DNA from: Trichobilharzia regenti
Taxonomy: Eukaryota; Platyhelminthes; Trematoda; Strigeidida; Schistosomatidae
DNA length: 64,000 bases
Reading direction: 5' to 3'
Assembly (NCBI GenBank): GCA_944472135.2
Contig: CALYDD020000289.1
Span: forward strand, 1 to 64,000
Part shown: in pieces, positions 1 through 10,376 of the stretch
Position numbering within the stretch: the first letter of the stretch is position 1
Layout: every line of letters starts with the position of its first letter
Made by a program: the position numbers and the translations under genes
The notes under the pieces: generated by a model
The model's input: the letters and a program-made list of their open reading frames with translations, nothing else
Told to the model about the DNA's origin: nothing
Databases searched by the model: none

Positions 1-86
1 CTCAAAATAGTAAAGGCCAGTTTTATTCGCTTCACTCATGAAGCTTTTAAGCCACTGTGAACTAGAATTAGTATTTAGCATCAAAA

Positions 87-312
87 TCGGTGGCATAGCA
101 GTTAGGATGCTCGCCAACCATGCACATGGTCCGGGTTCGATCCCCGGTGACACACTCCTTTACTTCGCTTAGCTAGAAATAATGCTGGCAAAGAGGAAAG
201 GTTGGGCTGGGTATTAGGCTAGCAACCCATCCTGTAAAATAAACATTGCTACAGAAACTTCAAGCCACTAGCTTGAAGCCCTATGTTCCACTGGGGAACG
301 TGAAGGGAAAAA
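87..312 (+). mobile_element. tRNA-derived SINE, family A, near full length
   Basis: A short pol III-type retroposon. The head reads like a tRNA: an A-box-like stretch (tggcatagcagttagga) and a good B box (gggttcgatcccc, about 133-145). The body, shared with five other copies here, has the landmarks 'tggcaaagaggaaaggttgg' and 'cttcaag..ctagcttgaagccctatgttcc'. It ends in an A-rich tail. A short caaaat occurs on both sides and may be part of a target duplication. Non-coding; mobilised in trans by a LINE. Confidence 0.8.
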
Positions 313-1447
313 AACAAAATCTAGTTTAGTCTTCATTATCTTCTGGACAGATGGATGTGTATATGTGGTATCAGGAACTATTACTTAACATCATCAAGAG
401 ATTTTAGGCTTTAAATGTAGTTTGAATAATTAACCATAAGGCTGATTCTTTCCTTCTTCCGATCGTTTTAACAGAATATGAATTTTCCCTATACTCAGCA
501 GAAGAAGAAGTGGTACAACTAAGTAACGCAACCTAACAGTTTAATTAGAAATTCGTGTAAAGTAGGTTTTAAAATAAAGTTATGATAAGATTGAAATATC
601 GAGTATTGAAATTAAAATATCTGCGTAGTTGGGTTTCACTCTATCAAGAATCAGGTGTTTTTTGCTTTTTGTTTTTTTAAATTAGGGAATGCGGAGAAAT
701 TGCGATCCGTAACAGTGAGGAAAATTAAAATGGCTTTATTCTGAGCAAAGAGTTTATAAAAGACTATAAAAGAGACAGAATATTCAGTTTGATTCACCGC
801 ATGATATTTTGTCTTCATCCAACATCTTCAGGTAAAAGAGAAATTCAATTTATTGTTCCATATGATATATATCCATATAATGTGTGTTTTGTTTGACAGT
901 CTGACCTTGGTGATATATATCCATATAATATGTGTGTTTGTTGACAGTCTGTATATTTGCTATGTATATATGGATCGATATTCCATTATAATTAGCCAAT
1001 CATGTTAAGACTGTCTATTGATTTGTTCATTTTGAATATTCGCTCACACACCTGTGTTCCCACACTTGTTCGGACATTCTTATATTTTGCTCTCACACTC
1101 TTGTGTGATATTGATTCTCCTTGTGTTTGGAAAATAGAAGTATTATCGCAAACCTAGTGGTCTTCTGATTTCCGTCTTTCTTGTGTCAAGACTATTAAAT
1201 TCTCGACCAGTACATAACACCATATAAGACATGTTTATATGAATGACACATATTGGTTTAGTTATATTCCTAACTATCCGTAAATTTTGGTTCCAGGATT
1301 TTATCTTGAGCCGACATCGGCAAGAGAGCCGCTGGCGACTGACCCTATTTAGGTGGGTATTCACCTGGAATTCTAGCGGAAAGTAGTGACCAGTAGGATA
1401 CAGCAGGTTGGACTTGAGGACAAATACTTCCTAGCGATGATATTCGC
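313..1447. other. Unassigned AT-rich stretch
   Basis: No gene or known element recognised. It contains a two-copy 48 bp tandem repeat (864-951) and, at about 1000-1440, a less AT-rich segment with short dyads (for example 'agccgacatcggc' near 1310) that could be an old LTR, but no TG..CA ends could be fixed. The minus frame at 1143-1364 has no recognisable domain. Confidence 0.5.
864..951. repeat. Two-copy tandem repeat, about 48 bp period
   Basis: The block starting gatatatatccatataat and ending gacagtctg occurs at 864-903 and again at 912-951, with a few substitutions and indels. Looks like a local tandem duplication. Confidence 0.8.
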
Positions 1448-1736
1448 TAGTGGTCACGCAATGTCGTGAATGGGCAGAAGTTGGAATTCATGGGCCTGCA
1501 GTTGGATTGGGTCCCAGTGGCCTAAGGGTCTACGAGCTCTCTAGCCTTGTAACCAGAAAGTGGTCGGTTCCAACCCTGGAGGCGGGTGCATTCTGTTGAA
1601 CAGTCCCAAACTAGGCTGACGATACAGTTGGCTGCCCAGTACTCCCTTGGTGGTTTTCCAATGGTTCTCTAACTGATGTCAGTTCATGATGAAATGCTCC
1701 AACCAGTCAATCAAACCTCTACAAACCAATACTTGA
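1448..1736 (+). mobile_element. Hammerhead-bearing SINE (SM-alpha-like), degenerate full-length copy
   Basis: tRNA-like head (A-box-like cagtggcctaagggtctac near 1518; B-box-like ggttccaaccctgg near 1566) followed by a hammerhead-like segment at 1585-1645 and the family tail (ttttccaatggttctctaac, then tgatgaaat). Against the copies compared here, the core reads ctgttga instead of ctgatga and gata instead of gaaa, so it should not cleave. The 3' end abuts a minus-strand PLE reverse transcriptase at 1736, so it probably inserted into or truncated that element. Family assignment rests on resemblance to schistosome SM-alpha. Confidence 0.8.
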
Positions 1737-1738
1737 AT

Positions 1739-2290
1739 ATCCATAAATATGCCTGCTGCTATTGGTGATATTGGTGATCCCATTGCCATCCCATTCGTTT
1801 GTTTGTATATTTCATTTTGAAATTTGAATTCACTAAGGGTTAGACATAACTGAACACCTAATATTATTACATCAACCTAGAATTTAATCCTACTTGTGAG
1901 TTCAGGATCAATGTCCAGTTCATTCCCTAATGCTTTCAGAGCTGTATTAATCGGAATATTAGTGTACAAACTGATTATATCAAAACTAGGCATTTTCCAT
2001 CTTTTTCTAATTGAACTCCTCTAGTTTCTGTCGCATTGTGTAGGAATTAGTCAGCCCAGAATCTGACCTATCTCTAATGAAGTGTAATACTGATGTTAAG
2101 TATTTAGATAATTCATATGTCAGGGGGATGGGGTATATCTAAAGTCAACTACGGTCTAATAGGATAACCTGCTTTATGGATTTTAATAGTGCCATACATT
2201 CTACCAGGGTAATTATTTTTACGCTTTAGATTAAATTACTTTTGACTTACCCAAAGATGACGTCATTCGGCATACTAGATCAACTGTAGA
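1739..2290 (-). mobile_element. PLE reverse-transcriptase core, truncated
   Basis: Translated from the minus strand, this carries Penelope-type RT motifs in order: KIHKAGYPIRP (about 2170-2205), SFDIISLYTNIPINTALKAL (about 1935-1995) and QTNGMAMGSPISPIAAGIFM (about 1755-1815). These match the RT palm motifs that precede the YxDD box in PLEs. The catalytic YxDD itself is missing because the fragment stops at the SINE junction near 1737. Several stops and frame changes lie between the motifs. It points away from the plus-strand PLE fragment that starts at 2310. Confidence 0.8.
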
Positions 2291-2309
2291 GTTTTTGATC
2301 AAATAACGG

Positions 2310-3262
2310 TTCCTAAGAAGACTGTCTTCATGAACCTAGAATTCAAAGGTGATATCGCAGAAGAAATTCTCAGAAACCGCCTTTCTAAATGTCTGAAGAA
2401 GACATTTCCAACAGCCACTCTACGTATCACCTTTTCCTGCAGACAGTTAATCCAGTCTAGCACTAAGGACAAGATACCACTTTTGACTACTTCAGTGTGT
2501 ATTTATCAATTTACTTGCTCATGTAGTGCAAAGTATATCGACCGTACGCAGCGTCAAGTCCACAAACGTATTCTGGAACACTGCCAAGCTTGGTTAGCCG
2601 AAGGAGAAAAAAAAATAGCAACAGCTCGATCCTCGAACACCTTGTCATCTCCGGACATCGAGCAACCCCACATGAATGCTTCACAGTGTTACACAGAGTC
2701 CCTCAATATCGTACAAAGGGACTTCGGATACGCCATCTGTACATAGCTGAAGCATTAGCTATTCGAGATCTGAAACCAGACCTCTGCATTCAAAAGCGAT
2801 ACATACATTCTCTTACCCTACCATGACCAAAGTAAAGTTCTTACTACAGTTTTGCTTCTTTCCTTTATTATGTGAGTCCACTGTTATTATTATTAATACT
2901 TTTATTATCACTATTATTCCCATCACCACATTTTATTACCACTCTATTACTGTTTATTAATAACATTGCTTTTTCATACAGATTTTATACAAAAACACTT
3001 TGTAGCCTTTCCATTAGTTCCTGTCCATTCTACACCAGCTTATTGATTAGTCATTATCCCACACTTATTACGTCATGCCAACCTCTGTCTCCTTTCTAAC
3101 TTACAATTAATCATCCCTTCTTACACCTTATATTATGTAATACAATTTGTCAAGGACAAAGTTTATCAGTATCTAATTGGTCTAAAGATTTCTTTGTTAA
3201 TTATAATTACTACTGTACAGCTCATGAAAATGAATCGTCGAAAAGAAAATTTTCTTCGCTGT
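2310..3262 (+). mobile_element. PLE fragment: linker, GIY-YIG nuclease and 3' tail
   Basis: The linker typical of PLEs (LEFKGDIAEEIL, from about 2330) is followed by a GIY-YIG domain: CIYQFTCSCSAKYID, then the conserved arginine (RTQRQ) and the ILEHLVISGH segment. The YIG glycine is replaced by aspartate (KYID). The frame breaks at a run of nine A's (about 2607-2615); the C-terminal part continues in the next frame (2590-2826) to KPDLCIQKRY. A 3' untranslated tail follows to about 3262, ending in a decayed hammerhead. Dead copy. Confidence 0.85.
3206..3262 (+). ncRNA. Decayed hammerhead ribozyme in PLE 3' tail
   Basis: The order is acagc / tcatga / short stem II region / gaaa / palindrome aagaaaattttctt / c / gctgt. 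Stem I (ACAGC with GCTGT) and the self-complementary stem III match the layout of the canonical copy at 17,482. The core has lost C3 and carries C instead of G5, which should abolish cleavage. Confidence 0.5.
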
Positions 3263-3399
3263 TTGTGCTTTTTTCTTATGACTCAAATTATAGTGCCTAT
3301 GGGCTTTTTAATTTCACCACATAGGCCTGTTTAAATATGTTCATTGACCTTACTTATATAATCTCAATTGTCCATAACTAGTGTTACACTATCCTTGTC

Positions 3400-3800
3400 C
3401 GATCTGACAATTACTGTTTCTGTGATTTCGTCTGTCACTGACATTGACGCTGACAAAACTTATCAACCGATAAGAAGGAGATCACATACACAAAGGGTCA
3501 AACTTCAGGTCAAGGAAACAATCAGTACCAGTACAAGTAGCCTAGATGGTGTGAAAACCCACAAAAACGACGAATCAGGTTCAAGGTTACCAGGAGTGAT
3601 GACGTGTAAATTCGTGGAGAAATATAAAATCTCACATCTCAAGTTGAAGTATGCGCTGAAGATGTTGCCTAGTAGGGCAATGAAAACTTCGCAAATAAAC
3701 CATCCAGCTCAGCGAACACAACCACATCAAAAACACTTCTGTGTATTTCACTTACTGCTACTTCTATACAAGGAAAGACAACCCCGGGATTTAATCTCTT
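3400..3800 (+). mobile_element. PLE nuclease C-terminal fragment
   Basis: An open frame (3368-3802) encodes a basic segment (DKTYQPIRRRSHTQRVKLQV, then LKYALKMLPSRAMK and INHPAQRTQPHQK). The same peptide tail is readable in the minus-strand copy at 60,225-60,640, where it directly follows the EAW..SINRHIDID end of a GIY-YIG domain, and in short pieces at 37,825 and 47,385. So this is the end of a PLE protein, not a host gene. The nuclease itself is absent upstream. Confidence 0.65.
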
Positions 3801-3814
3801 AACAGCTACACTGA

Positions 3815-4255
3815 ATTTTATCCTTTGTTGAGAACTTTTATTTTATTAGAACTTAATGCTGTTGTCTAGAGGTTAATTACCCACTTTGTTTTATCGATGA
3901 CTGATGGCATTTCATCGGTGAATTCGTTTTTGTTAATTTTTTTTCTAATGTAAGTATTTTTGGATTTACTGAACTCAACTGTACCTTACTTTTCGAATGT
4001 TTCGAGTATGATTTCATGAATTTTGTTATGTACCATATTTAGAAGTTTGAATTTCAGTTGTTCAGCTTCATGTCTGATAGAAGTCAGCTTACTGGTAATT
4101 CTATGGATTTCTTCCCTTAAACTGAGTCTATAAAGGTGTTTTCCTGATGCTTTCACACTTCTTGTTGCAGCCGGAACGCGTAAACGAAGATAATTAGAAA
4201 TTACTCGATTTTTAAAGCATGAAACGTTGTTCAAATAAACTTATCTAATATGGAA
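3815..4255 (-). mobile_element. PLE N-terminal fragment
   Basis: On the minus strand the frame 4234-3986 (RVISNYLRLRVPAAT..., rich in charged residues) leads into KWVINL-(stop)-TTALSSNKIKVLNKG. That resembles the 'W-V-NLS ... L...G-L-N' segment found just upstream of the RT in PLEs. Next to it, at 4205-4290, lies the PLE terminal sequence (ttcaaataaac..atctaatatggaacta). It converges on the plus-strand fragment ending at 3800. Assignment is by motif only. Confidence 0.55.
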
Positions 4256-4960
4256 CTACGTTCTATCACAGTGCTGAAGTTCTACACGTACAGTAATTTA
4301 GTGTACTTCATATGACTCAGTGCTTTTCGATGTGAAGAACAAAATAACCCCTTATTCTATTTTTCTTTCCTGTCTGAGGTATGCGCAGCAGTGGGTTGAA
4401 ATCGATTAACAAAAAATGTGCGTGAGTACATTTGGCAACCCACGGACATAATTAAATGATTAAAACACAAAGAGAGAAAATTTTGGGTATTGTGTGGGAT
4501 GGAAATTCATGAAACCCTAGTAGTTCAAGTAGACTGTCGTGTCACTGAAACAATACTTTTTTGGAAGAACAGAATCTTTACTTCGAAAAAAACTTCGACA
4601 AACCTACTTTTATATGTCCAGTTATATTTTCCCAACCTTATACTGATTTCAAAAGACCTATTACTGAATAAAGAATATTCTTTTCGAAAACTTCGTCATG
4701 TTCTACAGTTATACATCATTAATAATGAAGGAATTACGGTCATTATTAACATTAATGTTGTTTGAATAACAATAAATCAATAATATCAATAGAATGCAGT
4801 TCAGCAGCATCTGTGAGTGTGATAATATACATCAACATAACATTACACTGAATATCAGACTAATGAGAAAAAGTGGTAATACAGGATTCGTGAATTTATA
4901 GACTCCATAGAAGGTCAGAGCAATAGTAGTAGTAGCTGGACCTGTTTTTTTTGCACACAT
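4256..4960. other. Unassigned stretch with one unrecognised frame
   Basis: The left 40 bases are PLE terminal-repeat sequence. A 91-codon frame (4490-4765) has no recognisable domain, AT-rich codons and no related copy in the window; I do not call it a gene. Confidence 0.4.
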
Positions 4961-4964
4961 AGCA

Positions 4965-5935
4965 GTGATTGCTTAAAAAGGATCTCAATAGCCTCTTCAG
5001 TTTGCAGTCTTCAGTACCTGGATGGTTTTGGCAACTTGTCTGGCACCCGATTGATGATAGACAAGGATTCTTCCGCTCTAGCTGTGTGGCCGGGTTGGAC
5101 CAGATGGTCTAATGTTGAAATGTTTATGGTTCTCAATACACCTTTATTTAACCATACAAACAGATGTTCCCGAGCACGAAAAATCAGGTTCCTAGAGTAA
5201 CGGCCAATATAACTCGCTTCACTACAAGCGCGGTTGAATTGGTAGATACAATTAGAAGTTGCTAGTCTAGTCTAGGTACTTCATCTTTCAATTGGGGAAT
5301 CACAACCAATCGTGTAGAAAATACGACTTGTAGTTTACCAGAATTAGAAGTTCTTTGAACTGATTTCCTTAATTTCCTCGCAATTATTTCACTTGGTACG
5401 TATATATATAAAGGCTTCTTATTTACAGATGGAGAATAGTCCTTTCCGACCGTATTTGGTGATGTATTTCCTGATGAACTTTTCTGGATAGCTACTTTCA
5501 CTTAAAGTGTCATATACAATGCATAATTCATCTTCAGTTGCATCTTCTGAGCACATAGCTCTAACCCTGTGTCTGAGGATCCTTACTAAATTTCTTTTGT
5601 AGTGGAGAGGAACTCGGCTACGAAAATGTGTATATTGTCCTGTCCATGTGCTTTTCTTATGCGAATTTCTCTTTGTACTACCATCTGGTTTTCTTGTGAG
5701 GAGGACATCTAGGAAGGCAGATCTATTTTAGGATTCCTCTTCGCATGTGAATTTCATAGCAGAATGTACTTCATTGAATTGAGTTATTATTACTGTGTTC
5801 CTGTCCGAGTCATTTTCACACAGAATGTCGGTGTCATCCATATATCGGCAATAAAATGTGAATTTTCTCATAAGGTTGTTCAGAGGAGACCATTTTCTAG
5901 TTTACTTAGAAGGAAATCTACTGTCATTTATTATT
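4965..5935 (-). mobile_element. PLE: RT C-terminus, linker and GIY-YIG nuclease
   Basis: Reading right to left: FYCRYMDDTDILCENDSDRN (RT catalytic YMDD box, about 5805-5862), FTCEEES, SAFLDVLLTRKPDGS, a thumb segment with TWTGQYTHFRSRVPLHYKRN, the RHRVRAMCSEDATEDEL box, then a frame-shifted linker (5501-5262) and the GIY-YIG domain CIYQFNRACSEASYIGRYSR with STLDHLVQPGH. The YMDD aspartates are kept, but frameshifts near 5470 and 5270 and a stop break the protein. Truncated 5' within the RT, directly next to an RTE end at 5943. Confidence 0.85.
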
Positions 5936-5942
5936 ATTTACT

Positions 5943-6270
5943 TTAATTCCTAGAGGAACATAGGGCTTCAACTCCGCGTCTCCATTGCCTTCGGTTTTCT
6001 GTCAATTTTTTCACCTCGCTCCAAGTCTGCCCACATGTTTTCATCTCCTCTTCACATGACCTCCTCCAAACCACCCTTGCATTGACGACCAACTCGACAC
6101 TTCCCGTTCGGGTTCCACTCGAGCGATGGCTTGTCTAGTGATGTCACTTGATGGTTTCCTCAGAGTATGGCCAATCCATATCTGTTTCTTCCTGCTGATT
6201 TGTTGCACAATCGGTTCCTGGTTGGTTCGCTCATTGTCAGAAATCCCTGTTTCTGATCTTTTCTGGCCGT
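5943..6270 (-). mobile_element. RTE-clade LINE, 3' end fragment
   Basis: Matches the 3' end shared by the other RTE copies here (plus-strand landmarks aattcctagaggaacatagggcttca... and gatggtttcctcagagtatggccaatcc). It encodes only the last RT-downstream residues. The frame at 6126-6353 is antisense and not a gene. 5'-truncated, as is usual for LINEs. Confidence 0.8.
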
Positions 6271-6300
6271 TATTTCATTATGGATGTATAAGTGTAGAAC

Positions 6301-6330
6301 CTGATGAAGAAGTCATCGAAAAGAATACTC
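6301..6330 (+). ncRNA. Hammerhead-like core, incomplete
   Basis: ctgatga (6301-6307), ten bases, then gaaa (6318-6321), preceded by tgtagaac. The same arrangement (tgtagaac-ctgatga-N10-gaaa) recurs at 63,970-64,000, so it is a conserved piece of a PLE terminal repeat. Stem II pairing is weak and no clear stem III or cleavage site follows. Probably a relic. Confidence 0.4.
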
Positions 6331-7025
6331 TCTGTTCAGTGACCAGTATTTAGGAATTTCTAATAGGCGCTTATACTGATTTATTAAATCTGCAATATTA
6401 ACTAGGGAAAGTCATGTTTAAAATTCTAAAATCTGAGTCTTAATTTAGTCTTATTTTATTGCATCTAAACTGACTAAATATGTCAGAATTTATCCAAATA
6501 CTGTGACGGTTAAGTGAGCTGCCTTTCCTTTTTTCTCTAAACAGGAATACAGTTAGCATGATATCGATAGTGATATAAAAGATCGAGTTAGATAAAAAAA
6601 AACAAGTAGATGGTATTATGGAATCTCAGCTGCGATCCTGCTACGATTTAATATCATTGCCGCTATCATTGTTATTGTTGTTCCATATGCTCGTAAGTCA
6701 GCATTTTATCAACCTGATATTGATACTCTCTGTTTACTGTTTATTAAAGGCGTGGTTATATAATACATACTGTTTAAGCTATCGTACACCTACTTTTGCA
6801 TTGTTTAGCATTTACCATGGTTATTGTTATGAAAACAGTAGATTGACAGTATACTATTATTTAGGGCGTATAATACTACAACTTGTGTGTGAAAAACACT
6901 AAAATAAATAATTTACTAATAAATAACTTTTACAGCATAAGAATGACAGCTTATCCTACAGGACATTATAGTTATTTAATGAACTTCTTATAAGTAAATC
7001 ATTATTTTATTATCATTATTATTCC
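6331..7025. other. Unassigned AT-rich stretch
   Basis: No element recognised. The 94-codon frame 6618-6902 is hydrophobic (LLLLFH, LILILSVYCLL) but has low-complexity AT-rich codons and no motif; not called. Confidence 0.4.
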
Positions 7026-7029
7026 TTTA

Positions 7030-9130
7030 GATTTCAAGTGGAACATAGTGCTTCTACAGTAGATCCCCACATCTTCCTATTTTCCACAGTCCTCTTTGGC
7101 TGTCACCATGACTTCCTATCAGCTCTCAACTTCTCCTCATACAATCTCCTACACATCACCCTAGAAGCGACGTCCAAATCGTCGTTTGCCATTCAGTTTC
7201 CACTCGACAACCTTGTGCGTGGCATCCCTCAGTCCTCTCACTGGCGTTTGCAAATTACGTCTCCTATTCCTTCTGACTACTTTGAGGTTGGTTGATAGGT
7301 TGTTCGTTGCCAGACAGAGTTCCGCGTAACTTATCTTCTCTGGCCAGTTATCTGTTCTTCATTACAGAACAAAGACAGCTGTTTATGGAAGTCTGTATCA
7401 GGCTGTTGTAAATGCTAATTGTGACGAATTAAGTGTCATAACCAAATAGGAGCACTTAGGTGACAATAGTGTTAAACACAATTTAGAGTTTGCTCCAATC
7501 TTGACAGGCTTTGACATATGTAGTTGGATTGGTGCTGCATACATAAGTGAAAAAGGTGACTTCGCTTAGATTTCTCCTCTTGATGAGGATTAGTGCTTTT
7601 TATTAGATAAGTATCCTCATAACCTGTGTCTCTTCTAGGTTCACTTGAAGTCCTGCCTCCACTACCTTCTTCCTCAATCAGTTATTTGGTTTTCGCCTGC
7701 AAGTCTTCCACGTTTTATAATATTGGACATAAATCATCCGCGAAATCCAAATGTTTCGCAGTACTTTTATTGGTCCAGTGTATTTCTTTGCTCTCGCTTT
7801 CCATAGTCTGATGTATAATCGAGTTAATCACAATCAAGAATATCATTGGCGATAGTAGGCAACCCTGCCTTACTTCTGTATTCACTTCGAACGCTCCTCT
7901 GAGTTTTCCGTTGTGGATCACCTGACATGTGGCATTGTCATATAGCCAACTATTGAATGAGCTTGATAAAGTTTTAGGAATTGCACGCCATAATGACGAA
8001 GTAATTTCAAATCACCATGCGGTCGGCGTTACTGAAAGCCTTTTCAAAGTCGATGAAATTTAGGTAGAGATTTAACTGCCAATCCATACACCGCTCGATG
8101 ATGATTATTATAGTTGCTATTTGATCCGCACATGATTTGATTTTCCTGAATTTAGCTTGTTCCAGAAGGAATTTTCTATCCAGAGCATCTTTTAGTCTCC
8201 CAAAGACGACATAAGTTGATGTTTTTTCTTGGCGTAAACAGGAGGATAATTCCACGCCAGTCCTTGCAAATGCCTAGGTTGCCCTTCTTTTTTAGTTTGG
8301 CATGGCTCCCCTCTCTGGTAAAAAGGTCCCATCGACTAGCTTTCATTGGCTTCATCTGTATGGATCTCTTTCTGGATGGTGACTTATTTAACTGACACAG
8401 TCGTCTAAGGTGTCTTCTACCATTTTGCTGAGAGCCTTTAGATCCATGATGAGCTCTCTTCCTATATTGTTTGCTCACAGTTTAGCATTCAAATCTCCCA
8501 TTGAGGTTTTGATTTCTTCATTTGTGATCTTATCCATTACTGTTTGCGGTTGTCTATAGATATCTTTCTTCTCTTGTTCCAAGTTATTTGTAGATGGGTA
8601 GCAGTGGATAATTGTAAACTTCCTTCCTTTTGAGTTGAATCTTACTGTCATTATCCTGCATCAACAGATTCGTCCCCATCGCGTAGGAGCTTTGCCTGTT
8701 GTTCATTGTGTCATGAAAGCCACTCCCTCAATGTGCTTGTGGTCATCATCTAGGTGACCCGAGTAGACTAATGATTCTCCAGTTAACAATTTGCAGAATT
8801 CACTTCCATTCCATCTGCTCTTACATATTTCCACTACTTCTATTCCGTATCTTCTCATTTCCTCGACAAATTGGGCAGCCTTCTTGGCTTCAAACTTTAC
8901 GCGAACATTCCATTTCCCAATGCTTATTTTGGCTTCCATGGAAAGAAGACACATCCCCTGAGTGGCTCCGGAAAGGCTTTCACCAGCTTGTGTCATTTCA
9001 TCTCCCTGATATTAGCGAAGAATAGACCATTTTTTTATATTTTTAAGCGTTGGGATTTCTACAGCAGCTGGGTTGATTTTCTGAGGTAGGGTGGTTAGTC
9101 CCACTCCCAACCTTCCCTCTTTCTACGAGT
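7030..9130 (-). mobile_element. RTE-clade LINE with endonuclease and RT, decayed
   Basis: The most complete RTE copy here. Right to left: a short leader, an APE-type endonuclease start (SIGKWNVRVKFEAKKAA, VEICKSRWNGS, frame 8996-8703), the endonuclease motif GDLNAK (about 8490), then RT (KKGNLGICKDWRGIILL near 8260; SCADQIAT and LNFIDFEKAF, frame 8255-8007; RQGCLLSPMIF and the catalytic box as LDFADDL, frame 7921-7715), and the 3' end near 7030. The segment between endonuclease and RT is largely deleted, and every domain sits in a different frame, so it is inactive. Target would be nicked genomic DNA. Confidence 0.85.
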
Positions 9131-9437
9131 TTAGGACAAGCTATTAAACTAGCGGAGGCTTGTGAGAAAACTACCGACTAAAACTGGTCACCATATGGAA
9201 TCGTAAACGTTTCTGTTGGCTTTTACTTTTTATATCGTTATGTTTTTAATTTATTTAACTTGAGCAAACACAATCGGTGTCTTTTGCCTATATTTGTCAC
9301 TTATTTATTTTCTTGATCACTGGTAAATATTTGCTAAGTTTGTGGGTAGAATACATTTGAGTCAACCAAAACTATCCCCCACAGAGGAGTTTTACTCAGA
9401 GGAATACGGCACCAGACATTATAATTATTAATATTAT
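9131..9437. other. Unassigned stretch
   Basis: AT-rich; nothing recognised. Confidence 0.4.
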
Positions 9438-10376
9438 TTAGAGGTGATGAAGATTCCTGGCCAACAGCGACAGCAACAACAACAACAACAGACAACAACC
9501 AGCATCAATGGTCGGTGGTACAGTGGTTAGGACTCTCGCCGACCATGCACATGGTCCGAGGTTCGGTCCCCTGCCGACGCACACTTGATATCTATGGTCG
9601 GCCTGCGAAATTTGGGCTACCGATATCCATGCTAAAAATTCCATGCTTGTATCAAAAATACAGTGTGGAATCAAGCTGTAATCAAAAATAATAAAAATAG
9701 TAATAATAAATAATAATAGTATGAAAGAAGTAACCTCCTCCACCAACCTAACAAACTGGGAAGCATCGTTTTAACTACAGGCGGACGAAACTGATGAGGA
9801 TATCAAGGCAGCGAAGATCGGGAAAGCAAGTCAAGCAAGCTTTCGTTTCTCTCAAGTCTATCTGGAGGAGATCAACAGCACTGAGAATGAAAAATAAGAT
9901 CCGGATTTTCAAATCGAATTGGCGCATCACGAAGGGCACCTCAAAGAAAGTACACACGGACATCAACAGATGTCTTCGCTCAAGATCAAATAGCTGGCCA
10001 TAAATCATCAGAAACAGGGAGAGAGATCTGTCAATGAGACAACCAACTCAGCATGCACCGACTGTGCAACAAGAATGTGTGCAGGAAGAAATGAAGGTGG
10101 ATTGACTGGCCATACTCTGGGAAAACAAAACATCAAGCGAGTGAGATCACACGCCAGGCCATCGCTGGAGTGGAAACCGAAAGGGAAGCTGCATGTTGGT
10201 CTTGAGTCCGGGCGTGGAGTGACATGGAATGGAGGTGGTGATGTGAAGAGGAGATGAAAGTATGTGTGCAGACATGGATCCATGTGAAAACGTTGGAGGA
10301 GAACCGAACGCAATGGAGACGTGCGGTTGAAGCCCTATTTTTCTCTAGGAATTAAAGGGACAGTAATAATAATAAT
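9438..10376 (+). mobile_element. RTE-clade LINE 3' fragment, interrupted by a SINE
   Basis: Starts at the sequence encoding the post-RT segment (gaggtgatgaagattcctggccaacag) and runs through DEDI-K-ARIGKA..AF-SLKS-WRRSTALRMKNK (9780-9900) to the family 3' end (ttctctaggaattaaagg, about 10,352-10,370) with a TAA-repeat tail. A family C SINE sits at 9511-9719. Coding part broken; the plus-strand frame at 9794-10,003 is its remnant. Confidence 0.85.
9511..9719 (+). mobile_element. tRNA-derived SINE, family C, nested in RTE
   Basis: tRNA-like head with A box (tggtacagtggttagga) and B box (gaggttcggtccc), then the family body: atctatggtcggcctgcgaa, aaatttgggctacc and tgtggaatcaagctgtaatc, ending in a TAA/A-rich tail. 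It replaces or splits the RTE sequence between cagcatcaatgg and gtatgaaagaagtaacc; compare the uninterrupted copy near 26,830. No clean target duplication seen. Confidence 0.85.

Noticed and set aside
4490..4765. 91-codon plus-strand frame as a host gene
   Set aside because: No motif, very AT-rich codon use, no splice or promoter context to support it.
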